Below are positions 50,161 through 59,721 of a stretch of DNA of 64,000 bases, one piece after another. A program made the position numbers and the translations under genes. The DNA comes from NCEH01 sp043195095 (lineage in GTDB: Bacteria > Pseudomonadota > Alphaproteobacteria > Rhizobiales > Xanthobacteraceae): assembly GCF_043195095.1 (NCBI RefSeq), contig NZ_JBAFWN010000001.1, one strand, 5' to 3'. The stretch's first letter is position 1; each line of letters opens with the position of its first letter. The notes under the pieces were generated by a model. That model saw only the letters and a program-made list of their open reading frames with translations, made no database searches and had not been told where the DNA came from.

Positions 50161-50895
50161 TCAGGCCGCGCCGCGTTCGGCCGCGTCGGCGCCCGGCGGC
50201 AGGATCACCATGCCGGACATGGGCTCGACCCAGACCAATTGATCGACCACGCTGGTCACGCCTGGCACGTTTTCCGCGCAGACCCGCGCCGCCATGCGCT
50301 CGCGATCGTCGAAAATGGTGCCGCGCAGTTCGCATACGCCCTTCTCGACATGCACGCGGATGAGGCCGCTGCCGCTCCAGGGTTGCTTGGCGAGTTCATC
50401 GAGGATGGCGGCCCGCAGGCGCGCATCGTCCGTCTGCTCCGCCGATGCCGTGGGCAGAGCCGCGGCCAGCGCGCGCAGCAGATCGGACCGGGAGATGATG
50501 CCGACCAGCTTGCCATGGTCGACCACCGGCAGGCGCTTCACGCGGGCATTGGTCATGGTCTCGACGATCTGGGACAACGGCGCATCCGGCGTGGTGGTGA
50601 GCACGTCGCAGGTCATCACCTCTTCCACCTTGCGGCCGTGGGCGTGAACATATTCCTCCGCCTCCGTGCCGGGGCTCACGAGCAATTCCAGCCACCAGGA
50701 GCGCTTGACCTGCGTGCCGAGTTCGGCGCGCCGTAGGAAATCGCCCTCGGTGACCATGCCGACGAGCGTGCCGTCCTTGGCGACGACCGGCAGGCCGCTG
50801 ATGTGCTGCGCCAGCATTAGCCGCGCGGCATCGGCGATGGATGTGGTGGGTTCAACGCTGATGACCGGCGTGGTCATGACATTCGCAACGCGCAT
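50161..50895 (-). CDS. CBS-pair and BON domain protein
   Basis: The protein is a 244-residue soluble protein with a CBS pair (about residues 1-60 and 88-145, MTTPVISVEPTTSIADAARLM and MTCDVLTTTPDAPLSQIVETM), then a BON domain (about 160-225). CBS pairs sense adenine nucleotides; BON domains bind lipid or act as regulatory modules. The combination is common in alphaproteobacterial stress and low-oxygen regulons. The ATG at 50895 follows GGGAGG. An FNR/FixK-like box lies 69-82 bases upstream with a fitting -10. Confidence 0.88.
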   Translation of the reverse strand: MRVANVMTTPVISVEPTTSIADAARLMLAQHISGLPVVAKDGTLVGMVTEGDFLRRAELGTQVKRSWWLELLVSPGTEAEEYVHAHGRKVEEVMTCDVLTTTPDAPLSQIVETMTNARVKRLPVVDHGKLVGIISRSDLLRALAAALPTASAEQTDDARLRAAILDELAKQPWSGSGLIRVHVEKGVCELRGTIFDDRERMAARVCAENVPGVTSVVDQLVWVEPMSGMVILPPGADAAERGAA

Positions 50896-50936
50896 GGTCG
50901 CCTCCCGCGGCTCCCGCTGTATGAAGTGTGGTGCGC

Positions 50937-50977
50937 ATTGTGGCCCACGGCCGGGATGCTGCATTGAGCCGCATCAA
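50937..50977 (-). promoter_or_regulatory. FNR/FixK-type promoter of the CBS-BON/adh operon
   Basis: On the minus strand TTGAT-GCGG-CTCAA (50977-50964) matches the FNR/FixK consensus at 9 of 10 positions. CACAAT (50942-50937) is a reasonable -10. The inferred start near 50930 puts the box centre at about -41, the class II activator position. Confidence 0.55.
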
Positions 50978-50993
50978 CACTACCCCCGCACCC

Positions 50994-52115
50994 TCATTGC
51001 GCCCCGAGCAGGGCCTTGCGGAACCGCAGGGCGGCGAGCGCGAAGAAGGCCGCGCCGATGGCGAGCAGCGCCAGCAGCTGCGGCCAGACGATCGCCAATC
51101 CCGCCCCCCGATAAAGGATCGCCTGCGAAAGCGCCACGAAATGGGTGGAGGGCGAAAACTGCATCACGTTCTGTAGCCACGTCGGCATGCTTTCCAGCGG
51201 CGTCGTGCTGCCCGAGAGCAGGTTCATCACGATCAGGATCGGCATCACGATCAGGCCGAACTGCGCCATGGAGGTGGACACGGTGGCGATGAGAATGCCG
51301 AGCGCGGTGACCGAGAATTGGTAAGTGACGGTCGCCAGGATGAACAAGGCGAGCGAGCCTTGCACCGGCACCGCCAGGATATATTCGACCACCACCAGCA
51401 GCGAGAGAATAGCCGCGACCACGATCACGAGGCCGTTCGCCCAGATCTTCGCCAGCATGATTTCGATCGGCGTCACCGGCATCACCAGCAGATGCTCGAT
51501 GGTGCCGTGCTCGCGCTCGCGGATCAGCGCCGCGCCGGAGAGGATGACCGCCAGCATGGTGATGTTGTTGATCACCTGCATCACCGCCGTGAACCAGGCC
51601 GACTTGAGGTTCGGATTGAACTTCGCGCGCATTACCACGGCGATGGGCAGCGCTTGGGTGGTGCCCGGCAGGGCGGCGCTCACCTCCTGGAGAATGATGT
51701 TCTGAAGATAGGAGGCGCCATTGCCCGCCTGGGACATGGCGGTCGCGTCCACGTCGATCTGGATCGTCGGATGCCGGTTGGAAATCGCGTCCTGCTCGAA
51801 TTTCGGCGGGATCTCGATGACGAACACGAAGCGGCCGGTGTCCATCACCCGGTCGATCTCGTTCGCGCCAATCAGCACCGGCTCCTTGAAGAAGGGCTTG
51901 AGGATCGCCGCCCGCACCTGCCGGGAGAGCGCGGACTGGTCCTCGTCCACCACCGCCACGGCGGCATTCTCCACCTCGAACTTCGCGCCGGTGGCCACCG
52001 CATAGATGGCGAAGGTGAAGGTATAGACGATCAGCCCCAGCAGGACCGGATCCGCCTTGAGGCTGAACAGCTCCTTGATGCCGAGGCGCCAGATGCGCAT
52101 GAGGCGGGCGCGCAT
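50994..52115 (-). CDS. ABC-2 type permease, RbbA/YhhJ system
   Basis: This 373-residue membrane subunit of an ABC-2 exporter has one N-terminal membrane segment, a large extracytoplasmic domain (about 45-170), and five C-terminal segments. LIREREHGTIEHLLVMPVTPIEIMLAKIWANG is the ABC-2 signature. It begins 1 base after the stop of the RbbA-like ATPase/permease gene, so it is the third gene of an operon with that gene and the HlyD gene. Together they resemble the YhiI-RbbA-YhhJ export system. Confidence 0.92.
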   Translation of the reverse strand: MRARLMRIWRLGIKELFSLKADPVLLGLIVYTFTFAIYAVATGAKFEVENAAVAVVDEDQSALSRQVRAAILKPFFKEPVLIGANEIDRVMDTGRFVFVIEIPPKFEQDAISNRHPTIQIDVDATAMSQAGNGASYLQNIILQEVSAALPGTTQALPIAVVMRAKFNPNLKSAWFTAVMQVINNITMLAVILSGAALIREREHGTIEHLLVMPVTPIEIMLAKIWANGLVIVVAAILSLLVVVEYILAVPVQGSLALFILATVTYQFSVTALGILIATVSTSMAQFGLIVMPILIVMNLLSGSTTPLESMPTWLQNVMQFSPSTHFVALSQAILYRGAGLAIVWPQLLALLAIGAAFFALAALRFRKALLGAQ

Positions 52116-52116
52116 G

Positions 52117-54834
52117 TCAGGCCCCCTGCTTGCGCAGCGCGAGCACTGCCGCGCCGATAAAGCCGAGCGCGAACAGAACCAGCACCACGATATTGGGCCA
52201 CAGATCGGCAAGGCCGAGCGCCTTCGCGAACACCCCGACGCTCACCGGCTGATACCAAGCGGCGGGAAAGGCGAGCCCCATCAGCCGCGCGCCGCCGGAG
52301 AGCGAGGACACCGGCACCAGCAGGCCGGAGAAATTTACCGCCGGCAGGATGGCGAGGATCGAGGTCGCAAAGATCGCCGCCACCTGGCTGGAAACGAAGC
52401 TCGAGACGAACAGGCCGAAGCCGGTGGTGGCGAACACATAGGCGAGCGAGCCCAGCGCCAAAGTCGCGAACGAGCCCTTCAGCGGCACCTGGAAGAACAA
52501 GGTGGCGAGCACCACCAGCGACAGGAAGCTCAGGAAGGCGATGAACACATAGGGCAATTGCTTGCCGAGCAGGAATTCCACCTTGGTGACCGGGGTGGAC
52601 TGGAAATTGGAGATGGAGCCGGTCTCCTTCTCCTTGACGATGCCAAGCGCGGTCATCACCGCCGGGATCAGCACCAGCATCAGCACGATCACGCTCGGCA
52701 CGATGGCGTTCACGCTCTTGAACGCCTGATTATAGCGAAAGCGGGTGTCGATCTCGATGGGATAGAGCGGCACCGCATGGCCATAGCGGCGCAGCACCTC
52801 GTCCGCCATATAGGTTTGCGCAAGGCCGGAGACGTAGCCGCGCGTGGTCTCGGCGCGGAACGGCATGGCCCCGTCCACCCACACGCCCACCTCGGGCTGG
52901 CGATTGCGCTGCAATTGCTTGCCGAAATCCGCGGGCACCTCGATGGCCACCGAGAGTTCCCCACTCTTCATGCGGGTGTCGAGCTGTGTCGTCGAAGTGA
53001 TGGGCGCCTTCTCGGTGAAATAGCGCGAGCCCTGGAAGCTTTCGAGCAATTGCCGGCTCTGGGCGCTCTGGTCCTGGTCGAAGGCGGCGTAGGGCAGGTG
53101 TTCCACGTCAAACGACACGCCATAGCCGAAGGTGAACAGCAGCAGCACCGGCCCGATGAAGGCGAAGGCGAGACGGGCGGGATCGCGCAGGATCTCCAGC
53201 GTCTCGCGCCACGCATAGGCCCACATCCGGCGCGGATCGACCCGGCGCGGCGGACCGGAGGAGGTCGGGACGGCGGCCTCCGGCGCGGCCGCGTCGCCCT
53301 CCTGCCCCATGCCGGCCTGTTCCAAGACCGCGATGAACACCTCCTCCAGCGACTGCGTGTGGCGCTGCGCCTTCAGTTCGTCCGGCGTTCCAACCGCCAG
53401 CACCTTGCCCTGGTGCATCAGCGAGATGCGGTCGCAACGCTCGGCCTCGTTCATGAAATGGGTGGAGAGGAAGATGGTGACGTCATCGTCGCGCGACAGG
53501 GCGATCAGCTCCCGCCAGAAGCCGTCCCGCGCCACCGGATCGACGCCGGAAGTCGGCTCGTCCAGGATCAGGATCTCCGGCCGGTGGATGATCGCGACCG
53601 CGAGCTGGAGGCGCTGGCGGATGCCGAGCGGCAAGCTCTCGGGCCGGGTGTCGGCGACGCCGGACAGGTCGAAGCGGGCCAGCATCTCCTCGACGCGGGG
53701 CACGATGGTGTCGGGCGCCAGCTCGAACAATTGCGCGTGCAGCATCAGATTCTGCCGCACGGTGAGTTCGGTATAGAGCGAGAAGGCCTGGGACATGTAG
53801 CCGACGCGGCGGCGCGTTTCCATGTCCCCGGCATCGAGCGTCTGGCCGAACAGGCGCGCCTCGCCCTCGCTTGCCGGCAACAGGCCGGTCAGCATCTTCA
53901 TGGTGGTGCTCTTGCCCGAACCGTTGGAGCCAAGGAAGCCGAAGATCTCGCCCTTCTCGATGCGAAAGCTCACATGGTCCACGGCTGTGAAGGCGCCGAA
54001 GCGACAGGTGAGCCCTTCCGCCTCGATGGCCGGCACGCCGTCCTGCGGCACGCGCGGGCGCTCCACCACCGGCCCGTCGGCGCTGCGCGCGTCCTCCGGC
54101 AAAAGCGCCACGAAGGCGCGCTCCAGCGTCGGGGCACCGGCGCGGGCGCGGATCTCGTTTGGGCTGCCGCTGGCGATCACATGGCCGTCGTGCAAAGCGG
54201 CGAGCCAGTCGAACGCGTCCGCCTCCTCCATGTAAGCGGTGGCGACGATGACGCTCATGCCCGGCCGCCGCGCCCGCATGCGGGCGACGAGATCCCAGAA
54301 TTGGCGGCGCGAGAGCGGGTCGATGCCGGTGGTCGGCTCATCCAGGATCAGCAGGTCGGGATCGTGGATCAGCGCGGTGCAGATGCCGAGCTTCTGCTTC
54401 ATGCCGCCGGAAAGCTTGCCCGCCGGCCGGTCGGCGAAGGGCGCAAGGCCGGTGGCGGCGAGCAGCTCGGCGCTGCGCGCGCGCCGCTCGGCCGCGCCCT
54501 GGCCGAACAGGCGGCCGAAGAAATCGAGATTTTCCGCAACCGAGAGCGTCGGATAGAGATTGCGGCCCAGCCCCTGGGGCATGAAGGCGATGCGCGCGCC
54601 GGTGACGCGCCGCGCCGCGCGGTTCGCCATGTCGGCGCCCAGCACCTCCACCGAACCGGCCTGGATCTTGGTGATGCCGGCGGCGAGCGAGAGCAAGGTG
54701 GATTTGCCGACCCCGTCGGGGCCGATGAGCCCGGTCATGCAGCCGGCGGGAATCTCAAGGTCGATGCCGCCGAGCGCGACCGTCTTGCCATAATGATGGA
54801 CGACCCCGGCGAAGCGGACCGCCGCCGCGCTCAT
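52117..54834 (-). CDS. RbbA-like ABC transporter: two ATPase domains fused to a permease
   Basis: The protein has 905 residues with two tandem ATP-binding domains: the first with Walker A GPDGVGKS at 38-45 and LSGGMKQK, the second with GSNGSGKST near 310 and LPLGIRQR in place of LSGGQ. A C-terminal ABC-2 permease follows from about residue 530. RbbA in E. coli was described as a ribosome-associated ATPase, but the family is generally encoded with HlyD and ABC-2 partners and is probably an exporter. The start at 54834 overlaps the HlyD stop by 4 bases. Confidence 0.93.
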   Translation of the reverse strand: MSAAAVRFAGVVHHYGKTVALGGIDLEIPAGCMTGLIGPDGVGKSTLLSLAAGITKIQAGSVEVLGADMANRAARRVTGARIAFMPQGLGRNLYPTLSVAENLDFFGRLFGQGAAERRARSAELLAATGLAPFADRPAGKLSGGMKQKLGICTALIHDPDLLILDEPTTGIDPLSRRQFWDLVARMRARRPGMSVIVATAYMEEADAFDWLAALHDGHVIASGSPNEIRARAGAPTLERAFVALLPEDARSADGPVVERPRVPQDGVPAIEAEGLTCRFGAFTAVDHVSFRIEKGEIFGFLGSNGSGKSTTMKMLTGLLPASEGEARLFGQTLDAGDMETRRRVGYMSQAFSLYTELTVRQNLMLHAQLFELAPDTIVPRVEEMLARFDLSGVADTRPESLPLGIRQRLQLAVAIIHRPEILILDEPTSGVDPVARDGFWRELIALSRDDDVTIFLSTHFMNEAERCDRISLMHQGKVLAVGTPDELKAQRHTQSLEEVFIAVLEQAGMGQEGDAAAPEAAVPTSSGPPRRVDPRRMWAYAWRETLEILRDPARLAFAFIGPVLLLFTFGYGVSFDVEHLPYAAFDQDQSAQSRQLLESFQGSRYFTEKAPITSTTQLDTRMKSGELSVAIEVPADFGKQLQRNRQPEVGVWVDGAMPFRAETTRGYVSGLAQTYMADEVLRRYGHAVPLYPIEIDTRFRYNQAFKSVNAIVPSVIVLMLVLIPAVMTALGIVKEKETGSISNFQSTPVTKVEFLLGKQLPYVFIAFLSFLSLVVLATLFFQVPLKGSFATLALGSLAYVFATTGFGLFVSSFVSSQVAAIFATSILAILPAVNFSGLLVPVSSLSGGARLMGLAFPAAWYQPVSVGVFAKALGLADLWPNIVVLVLFALGFIGAAVLALRKQGA

Positions 54835-55862
54835 TGGGGAAGCTTCACGGCAAGTTCCGCCGGCCACACTGCCGTGCGGGCGGTGCGCACGAAGGCGCTG
54901 CCGCGCACGCCGGTCTTCACCTGCGCCTCATATTGTTTCAGCAGGCTCGGCGCGATCTTCAGCTTCACGCGGAACATCAGCTTCTCGCGCTCGTCCGCCG
55001 TTTCCACGGTCTTGGGCGTGAACTGCGCCTCGGTGGCGACGAAGGACACCGTTGCCGGGATCACGTAATCGGGCGCCGGATCGAGCACGATCCGTGCCTC
55101 GTCGCCAAGGCCCAGCCGCCCGGCGACGCGCGCGGGCAGGAACACGGTCATATAGACATCGGAAAGATCGAGCAGGGTCGCAATGGGCGCGCCGGCGCCG
55201 ACCACCTCGCCGGACTGCACGAGCTTGTATTCGATGCGTCCGCGCCGCGGTGCGGTGAGCACGGAATCGTCGAGCTGGGAGCGGATGCGCGCCACGTCCG
55301 CGCGCGCACTGTCGGCGGCGGCCTGCGCCTGGTCGAAACTGGCTTGCGCCGCCCGCTTGGCACCTTCCGCCACGTTCATCTGGCTGCGCCGCTGGTCCAG
55401 CGACTGGACGGTGCCATAGCCGCGCTCGCTCAGGGTCGCGGCGCGGTCGTATTCCTGGTGGGCGAGCAGCACTTCGCTTTCGCGCTGGGTGATGGCGGCC
55501 TGGGCCTCGCTCATGGCCTTCTCGGCGCGGCGCACTTGGGCTTCCGCGCCTGAAAGCTGGGCATCGAGTTCCGCCGTATCCATGCGCGCGACCACCGCGC
55601 CCCGTTCCACCGTCTGGCCCTCTTCCACCAGCACCTGAAGCACCCGGCCGGCGAATTTCGCGGAGATCAGCACCTGCTCGGCCTCAAGCCGCCCGTTGGT
55701 GGTGGCGATATCGGCCGGCAGCTTGGTGCCGGCCAGCTTCTGCCAGAGCCCGTGCAGCCGGTCGCCGAGGTTCTTCGGTTCCTGCGCGGCGACAGGACCC
55801 ATGCAGAGCGCGCCAAAGGCGATCTGGAGCGCGAACAGAAGTGCGATCGGACGACAGCGCAC
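54831..55862 (-). CDS. HlyD-family periplasmic adaptor protein
   Basis: This 343-residue membrane fusion protein has an N-terminal hydrophobic signal or anchor (ALLFALQIAFGALCMGPVAA), a lipoyl half-motif (ISAKFAGRVLQVLVEEGQTVERG), a long helical hairpin (about 100-200) and the second lipoyl half (LTAPRRGRIEYKLVQSGEVV). It links the RbbA-type inner-membrane exporter to the outer parts of the envelope. It starts with GTG at 55862, after AGGAG. It is the first gene of the operon, and an FNR/FixK-like box lies upstream. Confidence 0.9.
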   Translation of the reverse strand: MRCRPIALLFALQIAFGALCMGPVAAQEPKNLGDRLHGLWQKLAGTKLPADIATTNGRLEAEQVLISAKFAGRVLQVLVEEGQTVERGAVVARMDTAELDAQLSGAEAQVRRAEKAMSEAQAAITQRESEVLLAHQEYDRAATLSERGYGTVQSLDQRRSQMNVAEGAKRAAQASFDQAQAAADSARADVARIRSQLDDSVLTAPRRGRIEYKLVQSGEVVGAGAPIATLLDLSDVYMTVFLPARVAGRLGLGDEARIVLDPAPDYVIPATVSFVATEAQFTPKTVETADEREKLMFRVKLKIAPSLLKQYEAQVKTGVRGSAFVRTARTAVWPAELAVKLPQ

Positions 55863-55935
55863 GGATAGGCTCCTGCGAACAGAAAAAGCGACAGGCCAAG
55901 GCCGACCGGTTTAGCTCAGCATCACTGCCCTATCA

Positions 55936-55949
55936 TTGACGCACATCAT
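55936..55949. promoter_or_regulatory. FNR/FixK-like box upstream of the HlyD-RbbA operon
   Basis: TTGAC-GCAC-ATCAT matches the degenerate consensus TTGAY-N4-RTCAA at 9 of 10 positions. Its centre is about 80 bases before the HlyD start. Confidence 0.45.
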
Positions 55950-56000
55950 GCGCCTGTCTCGTCGTTAAAAGTCACTGAAAGCAAGCCGGGACGCGCAATC

Positions 56001-58025
56001 CTATTGATCCGCACGCGGGCCGAACGGGGCAGCAGTTCCCGCCCGCAGCAGATCCGCAAGGCCGAGCCGCGCCGCGAACGCCCGCGTGGCGGCGGGCGAG
56101 AGATTGCGGCGGACGTGGTCGAGATCATAATAGAAGAACTCGCCCTCCACCGTGGATTGGCAGCTCTGCGGCCCACATAGCGCGTCGGCGGGAATGGCGA
56201 TGGTGGTTGACGGACCATAGCGCCCGCGCATGGACCGGAACACGCCGTTCACCTCGCGCTGGAAGGCATCATAATCGGGCGCGGCGAGGCTGTTTACCGT
56301 GCGGGTACAGGGCGCGCGCAGCAGCGATCCGTCGTTGGCGACCACGCACGGCACGGGATCGCTCGCCCAATGGGGAATATCGGCCATCACCAGCACCCGT
56401 CGCCCGGGGGCGGCGAGGCGCGGCATCAGATCGTCGAACCCTTCCAGAAGCAGGCGGCGACCGGCCTCGAAGCCCACCGCCTCACCGGGATGGCGGTAGA
56501 GGTTTTGCGCCGTGGACGGCCACGCGCCAGCAAGAATGACGAGCGTGATGTCGGGCGCGGCCTTCAGCAGGGCGAGCACCGCCGCGCGCGAGGCGCGGCA
56601 ATCCTCATTATAGGTCGGGATTCCCGCGAAATCGCGCCGGATGCCGCCGGCCTCGATGATCGCCGGGCAGGCGCGGAACAAGGCGATCGCCGTATCGGCC
56701 TGCCGGCCCGCCACATCCAGCATGGGCATCAACTGCTCGGCATGGCTGTCGCCCCAGATGATCGCTCGCGTCCCGGCGCTCGCCCATGGCGCGCCGACAG
56801 CGCACAGGCCCTTGGCGGGTCCCTCGGGCACGTGCTGCGGGCAGGCCCAGTCCCACATGCGGTCCTTCGATCCCATGGCCTGCAGTTGCGCGGAGACGCG
56901 GCCGGGCAGTCCGCCGGTGAAGAACAGCCCCAAGCCCACCGCCGCGACCACGCCGGCCGTCAGCGCTCCGGCGCCGATGCTGAGGCGCGGCGCCGGGCGC
57001 ATGCGGCGGAACGGCTGTTCCACGAACCGCCACGAGAGCCATGCGGCGAGGAAGGACAGCACCAGCGCCGCAGCGCCCCAGGCGAGGTTCAGCCGATCGC
57101 CGTTCTGGTAATGGCGCATCAGCACGATGATCGGCCAGTGCCACAGATAGAGCGAATAGGAGATGCGCCCGACGAACGGCAACGGCGCCAGCGCCAGCGC
57201 TCGCGACATCCGGGTCGGGGTGGACGTGGGCATAAGCAGCAGCGCCGTGCCGAGCACCGGGGCGAGCGCATTGGCGCCGGGAAACGGGCTCTGCGCCGTC
57301 AGCAGCAGGATCGGCGCGAGAATGGCGATGAGGCCGGCGAGCTTCAGCAGATCGCCAAGGCGCGCCGATATGGCCCCCGTCCAGGCGGTGGGGATGAACA
57401 CCAGGACCCCGCCGACCGCCAGCTCCCAGGCCCGCGTCCAGGGTTGATAGAAGGCGCTCTTGGGATTGGTGCCCACTTTCTGCACCGCATAGGCGAAGCT
57501 CGCCAGGATGAGCGCGCCCATCAGCGCCGGCACCAGGCGCGGCCAGCGCGCCGAGAACCGGAGCGCCGCGACCAGCAGCAATGGCCAGATCACATAGAAT
57601 TGCTCCTCCACGCCGAGCGACCAGGTGTGGAGCAGCGGCATGGTCTCCGCCGCCGCATTGAAATAACCGGTATTGCGCAGAAAGAAGAAATTCGAGAGGC
57701 CGCCCGCCGCATAGGCCGCGCTGCGGCCGAGCACCGCGTAATCGCCGGGCGTGAGGATGAAATAGCCCGCCGCCAGCGTCGCCAGCACCACGAGCGTCAG
57801 CGCCGGCACGATGCGGCGGATGCGGCGATCATAGAAACGCAGCAGCGAGAACGCGCCGCCGCGCACGTCGGCAACAATGTTCGCGGTGATGAGATAGCCC
57901 GAGATCACGAAGAACACATCGACGCCGACGAACCCGCCGGGCACGCCGGGAACACCGAGGTGAAACAGCAGGACGCTCAGCACGGCTATGGCGCGGACGC
58001 CGTCGATATCCAGGCGGTAGGTCAT
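56001..58025 (-). CDS. Acyltransferase 3 family protein with C-terminal SGNH domain (OafA/YrhL type)
   Basis: This 674-residue membrane O-acyltransferase would acetylate or otherwise acylate a cell-surface polysaccharide. The N-terminal acyltransferase-3 domain (about 1-360) has ten or so membrane segments, the His in SVLLFHLGVPG, and the RRIRRIVPA cytoplasmic motif. The C-terminal periplasmic SGNH domain carries GDSHAEQ (catalytic Ser near 437) and the Asp-His pair in DLDHVRRNLSP. This fused layout is the OafA type. It is transcribed alone; no glycan genes are adjacent. Confidence 0.9.
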   Translation of the reverse strand: MTYRLDIDGVRAIAVLSVLLFHLGVPGVPGGFVGVDVFFVISGYLITANIVADVRGGAFSLLRFYDRRIRRIVPALTLVVLATLAAGYFILTPGDYAVLGRSAAYAAGGLSNFFFLRNTGYFNAAAETMPLLHTWSLGVEEQFYVIWPLLLVAALRFSARWPRLVPALMGALILASFAYAVQKVGTNPKSAFYQPWTRAWELAVGGVLVFIPTAWTGAISARLGDLLKLAGLIAILAPILLLTAQSPFPGANALAPVLGTALLLMPTSTPTRMSRALALAPLPFVGRISYSLYLWHWPIIVLMRHYQNGDRLNLAWGAAALVLSFLAAWLSWRFVEQPFRRMRPAPRLSIGAGALTAGVVAAVGLGLFFTGGLPGRVSAQLQAMGSKDRMWDWACPQHVPEGPAKGLCAVGAPWASAGTRAIIWGDSHAEQLMPMLDVAGRQADTAIALFRACPAIIEAGGIRRDFAGIPTYNEDCRASRAAVLALLKAAPDITLVILAGAWPSTAQNLYRHPGEAVGFEAGRRLLLEGFDDLMPRLAAPGRRVLVMADIPHWASDPVPCVVANDGSLLRAPCTRTVNSLAAPDYDAFQREVNGVFRSMRGRYGPSTTIAIPADALCGPQSCQSTVEGEFFYYDLDHVRRNLSPAATRAFAARLGLADLLRAGTAAPFGPRADQ

Positions 58026-58174
58026 CGGGCCGATGCTTTAGGCCACTCGCCCGCTGCCCGGCAACCCGGCGCCGGTTCCATTGTGTGTGACGCAAGCGTG
58101 GCAGGCGGTGTCGGCGGCCGCAATTCGTGCTACCTCCTGCCCCATCATCGCACCCATACCTCTCGGAGCGCCAG

Positions 58175-58471
58175 ATGGCCGATATTCCCGCCCTGATCCT
58201 CACCGGCCTGCGGATCAGCTTCCTGCACCCCGAGGACATGCCGAGCGCGCTGATTCTCGATGTCACCACCGACGAGGGCGAGCAGCGGTTCGTGCTGCCG
58301 TGCGATCCCGCGCTCGACAGCGAGACCGTGGAGCAGATCGGCGATGAGTTCATGGATTGCCTCGACCGCCTGATCGCGCCCTCCGACGATGAGGACGAGG
58401 ACGCGGAAGACGCAGAGGAAGACGAGGACGGTGAGGACGAGGCGAGCGACGGCAGCGACGGGAAGCGCTGA
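58175..58471 (+). CDS. Small acidic-tailed protein, unknown function
   Basis: The protein has 98 residues. Residues 1-68 form a compact, probably folded part (ADIPALILTGLRISFLHPED); residues 69-98 are almost entirely Asp and Glu with a few Ser and Gly. The ATG at 58175 follows GGAG. No family is recognised. A hairpin follows the stop directly. Confidence 0.6.
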   Translation: MADIPALILTGLRISFLHPEDMPSALILDVTTDEGEQRFVLPCDPALDSETVEQIGDEFMDCLDRLIAPSDDEDEDAEDAEEDEDGEDEASDGSDGKR

Positions 58472-58504
58472 TCGGCGGCCGCGCCGCTCGCGGGCGCCGC
58501 CGAT
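58471..58504 (+). terminator. Hairpin after the acidic-tailed protein gene
   Basis: ATCGGCGGC (58471-58479) pairs perfectly with GCCGCCGAT (58496-58504) and begins at the last base of the stop codon. Only a short TT follows, so termination strength is uncertain. Confidence 0.4.
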
Positions 58505-58760
58505 TTGGGCGCCGATGCGTCGGCGCTTCAGCTTGGCGCAAACGCACCGGCCAACGCGCGAACGGTGCGGCCCGAGGGCCGGCGCTTGTGCACGAGGCAC
58601 GCGACGTAAATGCCCCCGACGCGGGTAAACGCCGGGCCGGAACCCGGCCCAAGGGCGTGTCGCGCGCATTCCCCAGCGATCAGCGGCATTTCGGCAAGGG
58701 TCAGCGGCACAAAATGGCCTGTCCGGGCGTTGGTATCAGACCACGCACCAAGGACATCTC

Positions 58761-59477
58761 ATGCCCGCGCAGACCCGACGGATCTGGCACCCTGATCCCA
58801 TCAAACCTCAGTGCCCCCCTTCGGGAGCCGCGCAGCGCCGGGTCGCCCGCGCGGTGGCGGCGTTCGACCGGGATACCCGCATCCCGCTGCTCTCTACCGC
58901 CCAGGTCACGCGGCCGATTCTGATCTTACTGGTGCTGGCCCTGCTCTGCCTGACCACCCTGGCGGTGATGGCGAAACCGGCCCTTTCGGCGGAGGCCGGC
59001 GCGGGATACGCGCTGCCGCCGCGGTCCGAGCTGTCCGGGATGCTGCAGCTGGCGCAAGCGCCCGCACCGCAGGCGCCCGCGAATTCATCTCCCGCTCCCG
59101 CAGCCCCGGCGGCCGTCCCCTCCCCCGCGCCCTTGCCGCAGCCGGCGCCGGTCCCCGCGCCGCCGGGCTCCGCGGCCGACGTGCCCAAGGAGAAGGCGGC
59201 GGTGCCCGCCTCCTCCGACACCGCCCTGGTGCGCACCTGCAAGCTGCGCGCGCTGGCGGTATTGCGCCAGCGCTCGCCCTCGATCGAGGATATCTTCATT
59301 GATGTGGACGGCCTGACCGTCGCCGAGGCCGATTCGACCGTCGGCACCGAGCGGGTGCGCCATGTGCTGATGGGTGAAGCCTATATTCAGCGCGACAAGA
59401 CCGACAAGGTGCATCGCTTCCTGTGCCTCACCGGCGATGAGGGCAAGGTGCTCATGACCTTCTTCACCGAGCGCTAG
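58761..59477 (+). CDS. Membrane-anchored hypothetical protein with Pro/Ala-rich linker
   Basis: The protein has 238 residues: a basic N-terminal region, one membrane segment at about 53-70 (ILILLVLALLCLTTLAV), a long Pro/Ala linker (about 97-150), and a small conserved-looking domain (about 155-238, TALVRTCKLRALAVLRQRSP and RFLCLTGDEGKVLMTFFTE). It is probably periplasmic and inner-membrane tethered. No family is recognised. The TAG stop lies in the left end of a repeat element. Confidence 0.65.
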   Translation: MPAQTRRIWHPDPIKPQCPPSGAAQRRVARAVAAFDRDTRIPLLSTAQVTRPILILLVLALLCLTTLAVMAKPALSAEAGAGYALPPRSELSGMLQLAQAPAPQAPANSSPAPAAPAAVPSPAPLPQPAPVPAPPGSAADVPKEKAAVPASSDTALVRTCKLRALAVLRQRSPSIEDIFIDVDGLTVAEADSTVGTERVRHVLMGEAYIQRDKTDKVHRFLCLTGDEGKVLMTFFTER

Positions 59478-59712
59478 CACCGATCGACATTCATGGCATG
59501 GCTCTGTTCGGGAGCGATCGTCATGCACGGGCGTGTCCCGTGCATCCACGCGGCCTCGCCGGCACGGGCTTTTCAAAGCCCCCGCGGCCGGGCCGGCGCG
59601 GAAGGCCGGGACACGCCCGGCCATGACGGCTGGTGAAAGAAAGACGATCGCACGCGCCCGGCGTCGGGCACGTCGGCGATCCACCTCCCAGCTGATTGTG
59701 GATCGCTCCTAG
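59474..59712. repeat. MITE-like palindromic repeat, CTAGGAC family, copy 4
   Basis: The left end CTAGCACCGATCGACATTCA contains the stop of the upstream gene. The right end on the minus strand is CTAGGAGCGATCCACAATCA. Internal palindromes GCACGGGCGTGTCCCGTGC and GCCGGGACACGCCCGGC are complete. At 239 bases with both termini intact, it is the best-preserved copy. Confidence 0.8.
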
Positions 59713-59721
59713 CCCGCCGCG

